DNA of 64,000 bases, taken from the NCBI RefSeq assembly GCF_018446385.1, contig NC_055986.1, positions 78,887,659 to 78,951,658 of the forward strand, in the 5' to 3' direction. This document shows positions 24,233-37,406 of the stretch, one piece after another. The notes under the pieces are model-generated. The model was given only the letters and a program-made list of their open reading frames with translations, had not been told where the DNA came from and did not search any database. This DNA is from Zingiber officinale. Taxonomy: Eukaryota; Streptophyta; Magnoliopsida; Zingiberales; Zingiberaceae. Numbering within the stretch: the first letter of the stretch is position 1; every line of letters begins with the position of its first letter. The translations under genes were made by a program, and so were the position numbers.

Positions 24233-24335
24233 TGATCCTGTCTGGAATCTGGGAAGACGGAACTACTGATGTGATGTGTCTGGAATGTTGATCGCATCTC
24301 CATGACCCGGATGGTGAGTTGTCTTCTGTGTTGAC
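24233..24335 (-). mobile_element. 5' LTR of element B, distal piece
   Basis: The first 103 bp of this LTR, matching 20211-20315, up to the insertion of C after TTGAC. The LTR resumes at 33396. Confidence 0.9.
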
Positions 24336-26124
24336 TGATAACCATGATTTTATTGCATTATTTTGATTCATATATGCATGGTTTGATGTTGATTTCATAG
24401 GTTAAAATCATGGTTACATCATATTTTGTGCATAGTGTGTATTTTTGGACTTAATTGCAAATTATATTATTTTTGGTGTTATTTGATGCTAATATTTGAT
24501 TCTTATTTTGTAGGCATCAAAGGATCGTGAATTTGGATCTATTTGGACCGAAATTGGGCTCGAATCGGAGTTCAAAAGACAAGATCAAGCTTTGGGTCGA
24601 TTTGGGCCGTTTATCAAGAATAGGACAGATCTGGACCATCCGTTGAAGATCTGGCCCATCCAACCTAATGGGGAGCAGATATGAGCCATTGATGAAGATC
24701 CAGAAGTTTTGATCCAGATCTGAGTTCATCTAGCCATTGATCCAGCCCGAAACGATCTGGGCCGTTCATTGAAGACTGGGCAGATCTGGGCCATCCAGTG
24801 ATGATCTGATCGATCCGACCTACGGGAGGGTAGATCCAGACCCTAGATCAACATCAGTACCTTTGGATCGGATTTTGGGCAAGCTTTCACTGTTGATTTA
24901 GCTCCAAATTGATCCCAGCCGTCGGTTCAGATCTGGGACAGATTCAAAACACAGAAGCTACAGTATTTTCCAGTGTCGATCTCTTCCTCCGCACAGCTTC
25001 GTCCCGCGGCATTTTCCGGCGAATTTCGGCCCCGATTCTTTCTCCGATCATCCTCCCGAGCTTCAACCTCGGTGGAAGGATTCTTAGCGGTATCATCCCG
25101 ATCTTCTGGAGCCATCGGAGAGTGTTCTCTCCGGTGGAATTTGGCTCGCGGCATCTTCCTTTTCCAGCTTGATTTGGCGGTGGTCCTCCAAATCCAAGCT
25201 CCGATTCACATCAGCGACTATCGGCGGTGGTTCTCCGGTATTCCTGAGCTCCATCCGACAGCATACCATCATCCGCAACATCACCCCAGATCCAGAGATC
25301 AGATTTCCAGATTTTCGGCACTTGAGTGGGTTTTGGGTGTTCTTAGCTCGCCGGGGGTGGTCCGTCGGCATTGCTGAGCATTCCTCGAGCTGATACGACA
25401 CTGAGATGCTCCACTGAGGTCCGAAATTGGGTGGTTTCGATTTCGGTCTCTTGTGTGACGGCAAGAGTATGAAGTTTGGTGAGATTGGTTGAGAGATTGG
25501 ATCGGTTAGGGTTTATCTTATTTTATTTCTGTTTTGTAGCTTGATACAGATTTACTTTTATGTTTGTTATGTTTTTATGCAAGTAATTTAGCATTTCTTT
25601 GTTGTGTTGAAGTTAAATTCATGTTTAGTAGTTGTAATTTACTTAATTGAAGCTTAGTTTAAGTCTTCTTTGAAGCTTGTTTAATTGATAAGTTGTAGGT
25701 TTCAAATTAGGGTTTAAATCATGCTTTAGATTAGATTTATTTCTGTCTTGTAATTTCATATGTAGTTTAAGTGTGGTGATGATTAAATTATAATGTAGGG
25801 TGACAATGCATTATGGTTTGATTGTTGACACACAAGTAGATTTCACTATTTCTTTAGGTTAATCTCTTTATTCGCTGTGCTTGTTTTCATTTGTTAGATT
25901 TAGATTCAAAGTATTAAACCCCCAACTCCATTTTTATATCGAAAACCCCAAAAATAGGAATAAAAAGACAATCCTAAGATTACATCATACTATTGGTTCC
26001 TCGAGAGCGATCCTGGGCTCGTTACTACAACGTTAATGTGAAATTAAGGGGTTCAGTGAATATAATACATTGTTAATTTGATAAGCATATTTGTGACATT
26101 TAATATAGATTCTAGGCTATATCA
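24336..26124 (+). mobile_element. 5' LTR of gypsy element C
   Basis: A 1789-bp LTR from TGATAACCATG to GGCTATATCA, repeated at 31602-33390 at a constant offset of 7266 bp with no indels. I count about 12 differences, all before position 25031. Frames at 24909-25464 occur in both LTRs with near-identical translations; they are most simply explained by GC-rich LTR sequence, although a leader peptide cannot be excluded. Confidence 0.95.
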
Positions 26125-26129
26125 AATTT

Positions 26130-26147
26130 TGGCGCCGTTGCCGGGGA
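26130..26147 (+). other. Primer binding site of element C
   Basis: TGGCGCCGTTGCCGGGGA, five bases after the LTR end. This form is typical of plant Athila-type gypsy elements. Confidence 0.9.
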
Positions 26148-26287
26148 CATTATAATAAGCATTGTAGTAATTTTAGGATTGTTGTTTGATTGTTTTCATG
26201 TTTATATATCCATGTGTTTGATTTTATTTGTTCCTGAGTCTTCTGATTTTATTTACTAGTGTTTCAGTGTAAGAACAGGAGATTTAT

Positions 26288-27331
26288 TTGACCATGGATC
26301 CATATTATCCGTATTTTGGAGATGGGATGGAGAATAACTACTATCAGCCTCAGATTCAGTCCTACCTACCTATGGAGCAACGGAATAGGTATGAGGATGC
26401 ACAAGAACAAATTGAAGAATCAATGTGGAAATGCAATGATATTATGCAACAAATGAGAGAGCATCAAGAGCAATAATTTGCAAGGATACAGAATATTCAG
26501 AGTCAATTGGATCAGATTGCATCGTCCATCAATCAGTTACAAATGCAAAACTCCAGTGAGGAGATGGATTGTGGAGCGCTTGTCAGGCCTGACACTGCAT
26601 CTATTTCTTCACAAGAATTTTCTAGTTTAATTTGTGATGATGATGTAGTTGTTCAAATTTCTGATTCTACTAATGTTTTTGTTTTAGATGTTGTTGAAGA
26701 TGCAGGTTTTGATGATGAAGAGAATTTAAGTGTAGGGGAATGCTTACTGGAAGCATTACCTCAAGAATCACCAAGAGTTGAAGATGTAAGTGTAGGGACT
26801 TGTGCTATGGAGCCAAGCACCCAAGAATCACTACATGAAGTTGAACATTCGCCAGAACTGGAGTCTGAGCATTTATTTGAGGAAAAAGAGGTAACAATCA
26901 CTACTCCAAGTACTTCCCAAGATGACAAGGTGAGTATTATGTGTAATTTTTTAGAGAATTTTATAGAGGTACCATTTATTGATTTTATTAGATGTGAATC
27001 ATTTCTTGAAATATCTTTTACTCACACTAATTTTCTCCTATTTTCTTTTTATCCCACATGTGTGTGGGAGGTGTTTCCTTTTATTGATGTGGTAGGAGAA
27101 ATTAAGCTTCCGGAGTGGGTGCTTAAACTGAACCGCCTTAGACCTCCAGAGAGAATTTTGAATGGAAAAAGGATGAATAAGAAGAATTTGAGCGGAACTT
27201 TGATTACTCCACTTTCGGGGTGGCTTCTTCTTCTAAACCTTCTTCAACCACCGGGAAATGAATGGGGAGTTAGTTCCAATTTTGCTTGCTTTTGCATTTT
27301 AATTCATGCTTTGTGTCTAATAAGTTCTTGA
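26288..27331 (+). pseudogene. Unrecognised element C protein, one in-frame stop
   Basis: Two frames, 26288-26476 and 26507-27331, are in the same reading frame, separated only by a TAA at 26474-26476, giving about 347 codons. The N-terminal part is polar and rich in Tyr, Gln and Glu (Y-Y-P-Y-F; Q-E-Q-I-E-E-S-M; N-D-I-M-Q-Q-M) and looks like a coiled coil. The middle is acidic with repeats of the type 'S-V-G-x-C...Q-E-S'. The C-terminal third is hydrophobic with a possible membrane stretch (F-L-L-F-S-F-Y-P). No zinc knuckle, protease or RT motif is present. It lies where gag should be, 140 bp after the PBS. I do not recognise the family. Confidence 0.5.
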
Positions 27332-30300
27332 TACATTTCTTTAGTTCTATACTTTGCATTTGCACTTTGTTTTTACATTTTGCATTTTATTTCCACATTT
27401 GATTCCATACTTTGCATTTAATTGGTATACATAGCATGTCTTTTGAATAAAAGTCACCATGGGAATTTTCTAAGTAATATTTGTAAGATGGTAAAAGTTT
27501 CTTAAATTTGATCATTAAATTTAGGTCATTTAACATGATTGGATGGCTTTCTTACATGATATTGGTTAAAATGGTAGGGAATTCCAATTTGATTGATTGA
27601 GCTTGTTTGCATGAATATTACCTAGTGAGGTCCACTTTAAGCCTATACTCTATTTTATCTTTGTGTGACATGCACTCATAGCAATTGAAACTCTAGAATT
27701 TGCTTAGTTTCTTCTCAAAATCACAATTGCATATGTATACGTGGAAATGAAGGATTTTTGTCATTCTTGATCCATCCTAATTCCTAATTTCTTTCCCCAC
27801 AATTTCTTAAAATATTTTCTTCAAGCATTTAAATTCTTGATTACTTTGCTTGGTCCATTTCAATGAGGGTTTTGGTTGACTATCTTGATGAGTTAGATTG
27901 ATCGATGATGGACAAAATTTTTAGGTTGGGGTGCTACTGTTTTAGAAAATGTTGAAAATATATTGCAATGAATGAGTGCTCTTAAGATTGTGTGCTAAAT
28001 GATTTAATTTCTTGAGTTTTATCATGTCAAGAGCAAGTGACAATTGCTTTGGATTTGGAGGCTTGATACTAAGTTGATACATTCAAGACTATGTGGCAAG
28101 AAGGTTTTGAAATGCTGAAATCTTGGTTTATATTTGGAGTTGTCGGATAGGAGTTTTGCTATAGCTTTTGGAGAATGTGGAGAAATGCAGATTTTGCAGA
28201 ACTTTATAGCATTTTGTGCCGGAAATCAAGAATGGCCTTAAAACCTATGTGAAACTCAGGTTAAATTCTGTTTAGTGCTGTAACAAAAAGTATTGTAGCT
28301 GCCATGGCATCTACAAACTTTGAAACAGAATTTCAGAATGAGGAAGAAAGAATCTGAACAAGGCAAAACAAAATTCAGAATGAACTTCAGTGATGTTTTT
28401 GGATCTGAAAATAGTGTTGGTACTGCAGAGAGTGTTTCAGTTTTGTAAGCTAACAAGATTAAGCTTTGGAATGTTAGTTGAATTCCTAGTATAATTAGAA
28501 TTCTGAAAAGCTTGAAGAAAGGAAGCAGAATAAAGAATGTTGCATTTGTGCCAATTTAAAAGGATTTGTTAGCCATTTTGAAATGTACATCAAAATTTGC
28601 AAGTAATGTGAAGTTACTTGTGCCAATATTGAATCTTAGTCTAATTACAAAGATGGATGAAGCTGCAAATTCTGGAAGACATCACTGATTCAGTTTACAG
28701 TAACAATTTATTCACAAAATTCAATTCCGAGTTTCACAAATGTGTTCACACTAAATTTTCAGCTAAGAATTTGGAGATGTTATCAGTGGTTATTAATTTC
28801 ATTTCAGTTCTCCACCTGAGTAGAGTGGATACACCTTTTAAGAGGTTGAGGGATCAAGTGCTAGCACAAGATCATGCAACTCAAATGGATCCATAATCTG
28901 AATTTTAATGGGCAGAATTGAATCTGAACTTGGCATCTAAATCCTAGTTTTTGTCAACTTTCCTTATGAACTTCCTGGACAGTGAATAATACAAGCTTAA
29001 GGTCTAATTTGCAATGTCATTGATGATATTAACTCAGAAGCTTGTTAGATAAAGGGTGAAGTTGGTACAATGTAGCAATTAGGAGAGGAAATTGGCACAC
29101 TTAAGTCATTAAAGAAGTATCGAGCAACTACATTAATAAAAAAAAAAAAAACTGAAACAAACTTCTTGAACTACTTTGAAGCTGCGATGATCTCTGAATT
29201 ATGCTGAAGAAATCAGAGATCAGTGGAGGTGATTCCTGTAAATGCCTAGTTGAATTTGCATGTGATATGTAGTTGTGTGTGCCAAGAATTCTTTTGCAAA
29301 CTTCAGGACAGTAAAACATCAAGTGCTCAAGATTCTGAAATTCAGTTGAGTAAAGGAACTCAGGGAATGCAGAAGAGATAAGAATCTGAGATAATCAGTA
29401 AGATTCCAAGAAACAATACTCACTACGTTTAATGTTCTAATCTTTATATGTTCCGAAACCTGTTATTTAGATTTCAAGAAACAGGAACTCTGCAGAGTAC
29501 AAATTTCTTGTTGTTGCAGCTAAGGTTCAATTGCTATTAGTGCAGTGCTAAAAGATGTCTACTTCCAAGTTTAACTTTTCATGAAGCCAGCCAAGATCTC
29601 CTTGAATTCAAATTCTGAAACTAAGGTTCAGATCCAGCCTTAGCTCTGTTTTCAGTTCTGATCTTGTGCTGTTGGAATAGAAGGTGGAAGAGAAAAGTTG
29701 AAACAAAAGAAGGAAGCCAATGAAATGGAGAAACTTCTTTCCAAGTTAAGAATAAAAGCTGGAATTTGAAGCTGTTCAGATGTGCAGTATTAGATATGAG
29801 CAGTGGGAAATAGTTTAAAAGCTAGAAGTATAACATGAAATGAAGCTGAAATTTGGGTACACTGGGCTGTGCCACTTTTGTGCCAATTTTCTCCTTTAAA
29901 TTTCAAATCATCATGTTCCAAAATTGATGCTATGGTGTGTTTCAATATTTACAAGGGAATAGTAGTGATGTGATGAAGGTAGGTTTGCTGAATCTGAATT
30001 GCTAAGGAAGATGCTTATTAGAGCTCTTGGCTGCTGGAATTTGTAAATCAGAGTTAGCCTTGAAGTGAGCTGTTGGATTTGTTGAGAGGTAGCCGGAGAC
30101 ATCAGAATTATTGGAATTCTGATACAAGAAGTGAAGATTGATGTAATTTTCTGATCATTAAAGCAGAGATCTGATTTCTGAAATTGCGATTGCTGTGACA
30201 CAAAATCTAAGATGTGTTCAGAAATTTGGAACTCAGAGATTGCTGGGAGATCAAAGAACCAGAACTTGGATTTGCAGTGCAAGAATGGAGCTGTGCTGAT

Positions 30301-31587
30301 TGTGGCAGAATTAAGTTGTGGAGTTCTATTAGCATTTGGAAACAGAACACGGAAATGCTGTAAGCAGAAGCCACACAAGAAACTAGAAGCATCAAGTGTA
30401 TAATAATAGGAGACTAATGAAGCTGTAAATGAGCTGTGCTGATTGATGCAGTGAGTGCAGAATTCCCAATTATGCTGCCTTGGAAGCTGAAAACTGAGTC
30501 TATAGTTTCTTAAATTTTCAGAGACTGAACTTCAATTCAAAATTGCTGCAGGAGCTTAATTGGTGTTCTATTAATGCAATAGGAATGTATTTCTCAAGCG
30601 AATTAGAATGGAGTGTTACCTGTTTAAGAGATTAGATCAGTAAACTTTTAAAAATCTGAATTCTGAAATTGTGGATTCATGTTGTTGCTGTTTTCTAAAA
30701 TTTATTCTTGGAGTTTAATCCTGAAACTAAGGTTTGGAATCAGTTGCTTGTTTACTTGATTTCCAACAGAATGAGAACAAGGAGATTTCAATCTGCAGAT
30801 TGAAGAAAGGAGTACAGTGGCGAGAAGAGTTTCAAGTAAGGGGATGGCATGAGTTGTTTTATTGTCCGAGACGGCCAATGTTTTAAGTGTGGGGGAGCGA
30901 ATGATTCTTCATGATTTGAGATTATTTTTTTTTTAGTTTCCAAGTGATGGAATTAAAGTGAAAGAAAATGTTTGAAAATTGGCACATCAAAAAAGTATCA
31001 AAGGTGGAGATAGAGTATCAAGATTCAATGTTTGCCATCAAATTGAAGGGGAGGTTAGCTTGATACTTTAAAGTGGTAAAAACAAATGGTATTCATCTCT
31101 TTTCACATCAAAATGGTCAACTCATCAAGTATATTCCTCCAATACTCTCATCTCCTCAATTTTTCATTAAATTCTTTTCTTTTGTCATTTCATCCATTTC
31201 AATTGTTCTTTTTGATTCCATTTCCATTCTTCATGATAAATTCCTTTTGATTCATGTATGCTATGTTCTATGGTGGTGGAGAATTAGAATATAAGCAAGC
31301 TTATGGTAGTGAAATGTTGTGAGTTGCATTGAGTGAGCTCCACTTATACACATGCTTGAGTGTGAGAGATAGATTAGGTAAATCCCTTGTGAGATTGCAA
31401 CTTGCTTAATTTTTCAATTGGATTGAAACTACCATACCTACTGATTATTGTTTGGATTGTATTCATGATTGTTGTGATCTTTAGATGATCTTAGTTAAAT
31501 TCTTTTTACTATCTTTTAGATATTGCTAGGGAATTTTTTATGGAGATGATTTTTAGTTTTTTTTACTTGCATGGGACGTTCAAGACT
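27332..31587 (+). other. Non-coding internal region of element C
   Basis: 4.2 kb without a supported gene. 28100-30900 is peppered with 'cagaattctgaaa', 'gaagctg' and 'ttcagaa' motifs in both orientations. This makes C a large non-autonomous (LARD-like) element that must borrow its enzymes. Confidence 0.6.
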
Positions 31588-31601
31588 AAGTGTGGGGGAT
31601 T
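31588..31601 (+). other. Polypurine tract of element C
   Basis: AAGTGTGGGGGATT immediately before the 3' LTR, the form usual in Athila-type elements. It confirms plus orientation. Confidence 0.85.
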
Positions 31602-33390
31602 TGATAATCATGATTTTATTGCATTATTTTGATTCATATATGCATGGTTTGATGTTGATTTTATAGGTTAAAATCATGATTACATCATATTTTGTGCATA
31701 GTGTGTATTTTTGGACTTAATTGTAAATTATATTATTTTTGGTGTTATTTGATGCTAATATTTGATTCTTATTTTGTAGGCATCAAAGGATCGTGAATTT
31801 GGATCTATTTGGACCGGAATTGGGCTCGAATCGGAGTTCAAAAGACAAGATCAAGCTTTGGGTCGATTTGGGCCGTTTATCAAGAATAGGACAGATCTGG
31901 ACCATCCGTTGAAGATCTGGCCCATCCAACCTAATGGGGAGCAGATATGAGCCATTGATGAAGATCCAGAAGTTTTGATCAAGATCTGAGTTCATCTAGC
32001 CATTGATCCAGCCCGAAACGATCTGGGCCGTTCATTGAAGACTGGGCAGATCCGGGCCATCCAGTGATGATCTGATCGATCCGACCTACGGGAGGGTAGA
32101 TCCAGACCCTAGATCAACATCAGTACCTTTGGATCGGATTTTGGGCAAGCTTTCACCGTTGATTTTGCTCCAAATTGATCCCAGCCGTCGGTTCAGATCT
32201 GGGACAGATTCAAAACACAGAAGCTACAGTATTTTCCAGTGTCAATCTCTTCCTCCGCACAGCTTCGTCCCGCGGCATTTTCCGGCGGATTTCGACCCCG
32301 ATTCTTTCTCCGATCATCCTCCCGAGCTTCAACCTCGGTGGAAGGATTCTTAGCGGTATCATCCCGATCTTCTGGAGCCATCGGAGAGTGTTCTCTCCGG
32401 TGGAATTTGGCTCGCGGCATCTTCCTTTTCCAGCTTGATTTGGCGGTGGTCCTCCAAATCCAAGCTCCGATTCACATCAGCGACTATCGGCGGTGGTTCT
32501 CCGGTATTCCTGAGCTCCATCCGACAGCATACCATCATCCGCAACATCACCCCAGATCCAGAGATCAGATTTCCAGATTTTCGGCACTTGAGTGGGTTTT
32601 GGGTGTTCTTAGCTCGCCGGGGGTGGTCCGTCGGCATTGCTGAGCATTCCTCGAGCTGATACGACACTGAGATGCTCCACTGAGGTCCGAAATTGGGTGG
32701 TTTCGATTTCGGTCTCTTGTGTGACGGCAAGAGTATGAAGTTTGGTGAGATTGGTTGAGAGATTGGATCGGTTAGGGTTTATCTTATTTTATTTCTGTTT
32801 TGTAGCTTGATACAGATTTACTTTTATGTTTGTTATGTTTTTATGCAAGTAATTTAGCATTTCTTTGTTGTGTTGAAGTTAAATTCATGTTTAGTAGTTG
32901 TAATTTACTTAATTGAAGCTTAGTTTAAGTCTTCTTTGAAGCTTGTTTAATTGATAAGTTGTAGGTTTCAAATTAGGGTTTAAATCATGCTTTAGATTAG
33001 ATTTATTTCTGTCTTGTAATTTCATATGTAGTTTAAGTGTGGTGATGATTAAATTATAATGTAGGGTGACAATGCATTATGGTTTGATTGTTGACACACA
33101 AGTAGATTTCACTATTTCTTTAGGTTAATCTCTTTATTCGCTGTGCTTGTTTTCATTTGTTAGATTTAGATTCAAAGTATTAAACCCCCAACTCCATTTT
33201 TATATCGAAAACCCCAAAAATAGGAATAAAAAGACAATCCTAAGATTACATCATACTATTGGTTCCTCGAGAGCGATCCTGGGCTCGTTACTACAACGTT
33301 AATGTGAAATTAAGGGGTTCAGTGAATATAATACATTGTTAATTTGATAAGCATATTTGTGACATTTAATATAGATTCTAGGCTATATCA
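31602..33390 (+). mobile_element. 3' LTR of gypsy element C
   Basis: The partner of 24336-26124. The target duplication TTGAC is perfect at 24331-24335 and 33391-33395. At about 0.7 percent divergence this is the youngest insertion in the window; a commonly used plant rate of 1.3e-8 per site per year would put it near a quarter of a million years, as a rough guide only. Confidence 0.95.
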
Positions 33391-33395
33391 TTGAC

Positions 33396-34551
33396 CAAGT
33401 CGTCAAAGTCCTCTGGTCAACAATACTTGTAGCCAACGACCGGGTTGTCCTGGTTGCTAGTACCCGATACTCGATGCGGGCCCCCTGAATATATAAGAAG
33501 CCGAACAATAGTAGAACAACTAAATAAATACAAGATGAGTACAGTGACATACCCTGGCCCCGGAGGGTGGGGGGCCCTTGGATTGATCGATGAGCTGGTC
33601 ACGATGCTGATCGAGTCGTCGCGACCTTGACGGGTAGATGGATGTGAGTCAGCTGAGGAGCCAGATGTGAGTCAGCTGAGGAGTCGGATCTGAGGGTGAT
33701 GACATGGAATTCGATGCAGCAGGGATCCAAAAGGACGGTGCGTGGGTCGAATATGATAACGGCTCGTAGGCCGGCACACGACACGCGGGCCGGATATGAT
33801 AGCGGCTCGCAGGCCGGATGATACAAGTAACTCACAAGCATAATAACATTAAGAATAGCAAAACATAATGGCTCGATGGCCGGAACCCCATCTCGATTCG
33901 AAGGTCGGCATAGACAAATAGTACGAGCGGCACCGGTCGCTGGAGGCGGCCCCCGCTGCTGGAGGCGGTGGTGGTGGCCGCAGGGGGTGGCGGCGACGCC
34001 CGCTGGAGGAGGCAGTGGCAGTGCGTGCTGGGGGCGGTGCCAGTGCGCGCTGGGGGCGACGCCGGCTCCCGTTGGGGGCGGCGCTGGCGCCCGCTAGAGG
34101 AGGCAGTGGCAGCGCGCGCTAGCTATGGCGTGTGGAGGCAGTTGCAGTGCGTGGAGGCAGTTGTCCAGTGGGCTTCGGCATGCTCCCAGCGACGGCGATG
34201 GCGCGGGGAGGCCACGCCATACGAGGAGGAGCGACGGGAGCGTTGTCAGAGTCGTCGGTTGATGTCAGCATGGTTGAGGCTGTGCGAAAGAGGAGAAGCG
34301 GCGGCCGGAGGTTTATATCGGCGAGAGGAGAAGAGAGGGAGAGAGGAGGAGGCGGAAGAAAGATCCCCAGACTTCTTGTGCTCAATGGCGGCAGAAGACC
34401 CAAGCACGAAGCCTCTTTCGTGCTCGGCGGTGCCCCCCAAACCCAAACCAGCCTCCCCCTTGAATCTGTGAATAGTGCTCCTTATAAACTCAAAACCCTT
34501 ACTCTGTGAAATGATGGAAATACCCCTCCCGCTTATCTCCTCACCGTATCA
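33396..34551 (-). mobile_element. 5' LTR of element B, proximal piece
   Basis: Continues the LTR from 24335, matching 20316-21360. Its GC-rich minisatellite (about 33920-34120) is roughly twice as long as in the partner LTR, and a 20-bp segment near 33650 is duplicated. The element end ...CCGTATCA is followed by AAGTC against GAGTC at the other side, a 5-bp target duplication with one mismatch. Confidence 0.88.
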
Positions 34552-35020
34552 AAGTCTATTCACAAGATGTGTTCTATAATAGAATTTCATTGAAATAAAT
34601 AGTACAATATTTTTGCTTTATTACAAATGAAAAACTTTTCTTATCTAAAAAAGAAATAGAGATAATGCTCTTAGTCAAGGTAGGCACATAACAACACTCT
34701 TCAAGTTCTAAAATAAGCCCAATGGGTAAAGATAAGGAATATATTCCTACAGCTATAACAACAACTCTTGTGTCATTACCTACTCGTAGGTCCAATTGAC
34801 TCTTTATCAATGATCTATTATTTCTTAGCCCCTGCACATTAGTACAAATATAAAATATACACCCGGTATCCCATAAAGAAGAAATATATAGATTGACCTC
34901 TATAACATATATACCTAAGGCAAAAGTCTCACTTCTCTTCCTTTTCAGTTCCTTTTAGTACAACTTGTAGTTTATCTTCCAGTGTTCAGTCTCACTATAG
35001 TGGAAGCATGTCCCTTCTTT
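34552..35020 (-). pseudogene. Element D gag zinc knuckle and protease fragment
   Basis: On the minus strand, 34955-35014 shows a decayed CCHC knuckle in which two cysteines are tyrosines. Then comes D-T-G-C (protease), followed by the 'L-E-L-E-E-C-C-Y-V-P' pattern of the copia protease to pre-integrase region at 34574-34837. Stops interrupt it. The fragment is cut by B at 34552 and continues at 20210. Confidence 0.8.
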
Positions 35021-37092
35021 AAAAACTCCACCTTTGGGTTTCAATGCACGAGTTTTTCCCTTGCCTTTGGCTAGGGTCTTACCCTTACCTTTGGGGTTCC
35101 ATTTGCCTTTGCCCTTTTACACCATTATAATGGTACTAGGCATTGTCTTCTTAAGGTTGAGTTCAATAGTTCTCAACATACTCAACATCTTAAGCAACAA
35201 TTTGTTAATTTCATTCATGTTATGGTTCATAACAAATTAATTGTAGCTCTTGGGCAATGATTGTAGAATAAAGCCAGTGGCAAATTCTTGGCCCAGTGGA
35301 AATCCCAATCTTTATAGGTTCTCCACATACCTGATCATTTTGAGCACATAAGGCCCTACGGGACTTCCTTCTTGCATCTTGCATTGAAATAGATCCTTAG
35401 AAATCTCAAATCTCTCATGCCTTGCTTATCCTTAATATAGTTGTCTAAGATGTATAACCATATCATAAACATCCATGTTCTTATATTGCTTCTGAAGCTC
35501 AGAGTTTATGGTGGCAAGCATAAGGTATGATACATCTAATGTATCATCTTGATGCTTCTTATAAGCATCCTTATCAGCTCTAGTGGTAGTAGTCGGGGTG
35601 TTTCAGGAATGGGATGTTCTAGGACGTATAATTTTTTTTCTTGCTTGAGAATTATTCTCAATTTCCTGTATCAGTCTAGGAAATTAGCTTCATTGAGCTT
35701 GCCCTTATCAAGGATAAATCGCAAAAAGAGTGTATTTGACGTGTTAGATAGCATGGTAATCTACAATAATAAAATACAGAAATAAGTATTATATTCAGAT
35801 CATTTAATTAGGCTTTTAATTAAACAATTCTCCTACTTAATTTTAAAGCTTGGTAGGAGCAAGTCAGGGATGTAGTGTTACCCAGACTACTAGTTCCAAA
35901 CCTAAAAGTAATGACATTCAAGTGGGATAAGATCCATATTATATCTTATCTTGAGTTTACTTTGGCTAATCGTCCAAGACTTAATACAACTTAGGTAGAC
36001 AATGTTTACCAATTACATCCTATGTAACTCTTGTATCATTGGATGAACAAGCTTATTTCTTCGTTTGCCCATCTTATAAAATTCATATTATAACTCATCT
36101 TAAGTTAGCTTTGGATAATTGTCCAAGGCTATTATAATTTGAATTACATTATATGGAATATGCCTCTAAGTTCTCAATCTAATTGAGGTAACTTAGTTAA
36201 GTTACACCTAAAATTTAATAGTCGAACATCACAATTATCCTATCGCACTCTACCAAAATAAAATGAATTAGTTTGCTTTGGCAAACCTGACTACAAATGA
36301 TTGAGGCAGTAGTGAATACCAAACTTTGGTAGGCATATAAAAAGGGCCTAATTTCGATTAAACTACACATGTATCACATACAATCATGGAATACATCAAC
36401 ATATATGCTAATTAAACATGACATGGTTATGGCCCCATCAACTACGATCTTCTCAAGTCAATGAGAAGATCAAAAGGTCAACCTAGGTTAAAGCATCTTC
36501 TCCAAGTACTTCCTTGGTCACCGTGTGTTGTTATCCTTCTCTTTTTTTCACCATCATCTAGTAGACTGGTTCTTTCTCTAATTTGTATATTACAAAATCT
36601 AAAGAAACCTCAAGTTACATTCTAGGATAGTCTAAATTTACAACCGGAATGAAAAAGAAGAGAGGCACGATACGCAGGTCGTATTATGAATTACAATATA
36701 CACACACATCCAATCACCTTGGAGTTAAAGGGTTATAACCATGCACCATGTTATATAACATTCACAATATCTTTATGACATACAATCTACTATAAGTTGT
36801 TGTCATACTCGAGACCCTACTACCTACAAAACCTTTGACCAAATCTTGTCATGTTGTTCACAACAATTTTAGCCGAGACCTTGGCAGTTTATTTTTAATA
36901 AAATGAAATTGGCTAAAGCACACATTCATAACATGTATGAAGATGTTATATCCTTTACTTTGTTCAACACAGACTATTTCATTCCCAATAAAAACAAAGA
37001 CTCATAATCATACAAATCATAGTACATATCTCATGCAATTTTTATATTACAAATAAAAATCTAGCTATAACTTAGTATACGCCTTCGCAAGT
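35021..37092 (-). pseudogene. Element D gag region, degraded
   Basis: Copia gag is expected here between the PBS and the zinc knuckle. The sequence is AT-rich with many stops in all minus frames, and only patches read like gag (around 35230-35760). No intact frame longer than 80 codons remains. Confidence 0.5.
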
Positions 37093-37093
37093 G

Positions 37094-37105
37094 GCTCTGA
37101 TACCA
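37094..37105 (-). other. Primer binding site of element D
   Basis: TGGTATCAGAGC on the minus strand, directly beside the LTR that begins at 37107. It fixes the orientation of D. Confidence 0.9.
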
Positions 37106-37106
37106 T

Positions 37107-37406
37107 TGTAAGGATCTAGAGCACTAAACACGGAGAAAGTGCAGCAGAAAAAAACTACCTAGATCCTCTTAGAAGATCCATGCGAATGAGAAAAACCATA
37201 TATACTAAGTTTGATGAGAGAGAGTTATACCTTCGTTGTGTGTCCTTCACAATCCTGGCAGCAGCATTTCTTTGGATGTATATCTCAGCGCGATCAAGTG
37301 TTCGCACCTCTATGGTATCCGCACGAACACATCTTCCATCCGTCTCATGAACTCAAAAAGTGGAGAAGAAAACCAATCAAGGTTGTGCTGGCAACAACAA
37401 GGATGG
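37107..37406 (-). mobile_element. 5' LTR of element D, truncated by element E
   Basis: Starts TGTAAGGATCTAGAGC and matches 3897-4195. It stops at 'aaggatgg', where E begins. The missing part is not found after the far end of E, so that side has been deleted or lost. Confidence 0.8.

Noticed and set aside
24909..25464. Frames of 74-134 codons on both strands, repeated at 32175-32730
   Set aside because: They are part of the 1789-bp LTR of C; conservation reflects the young age of the LTRs. No start context or domain supports them.
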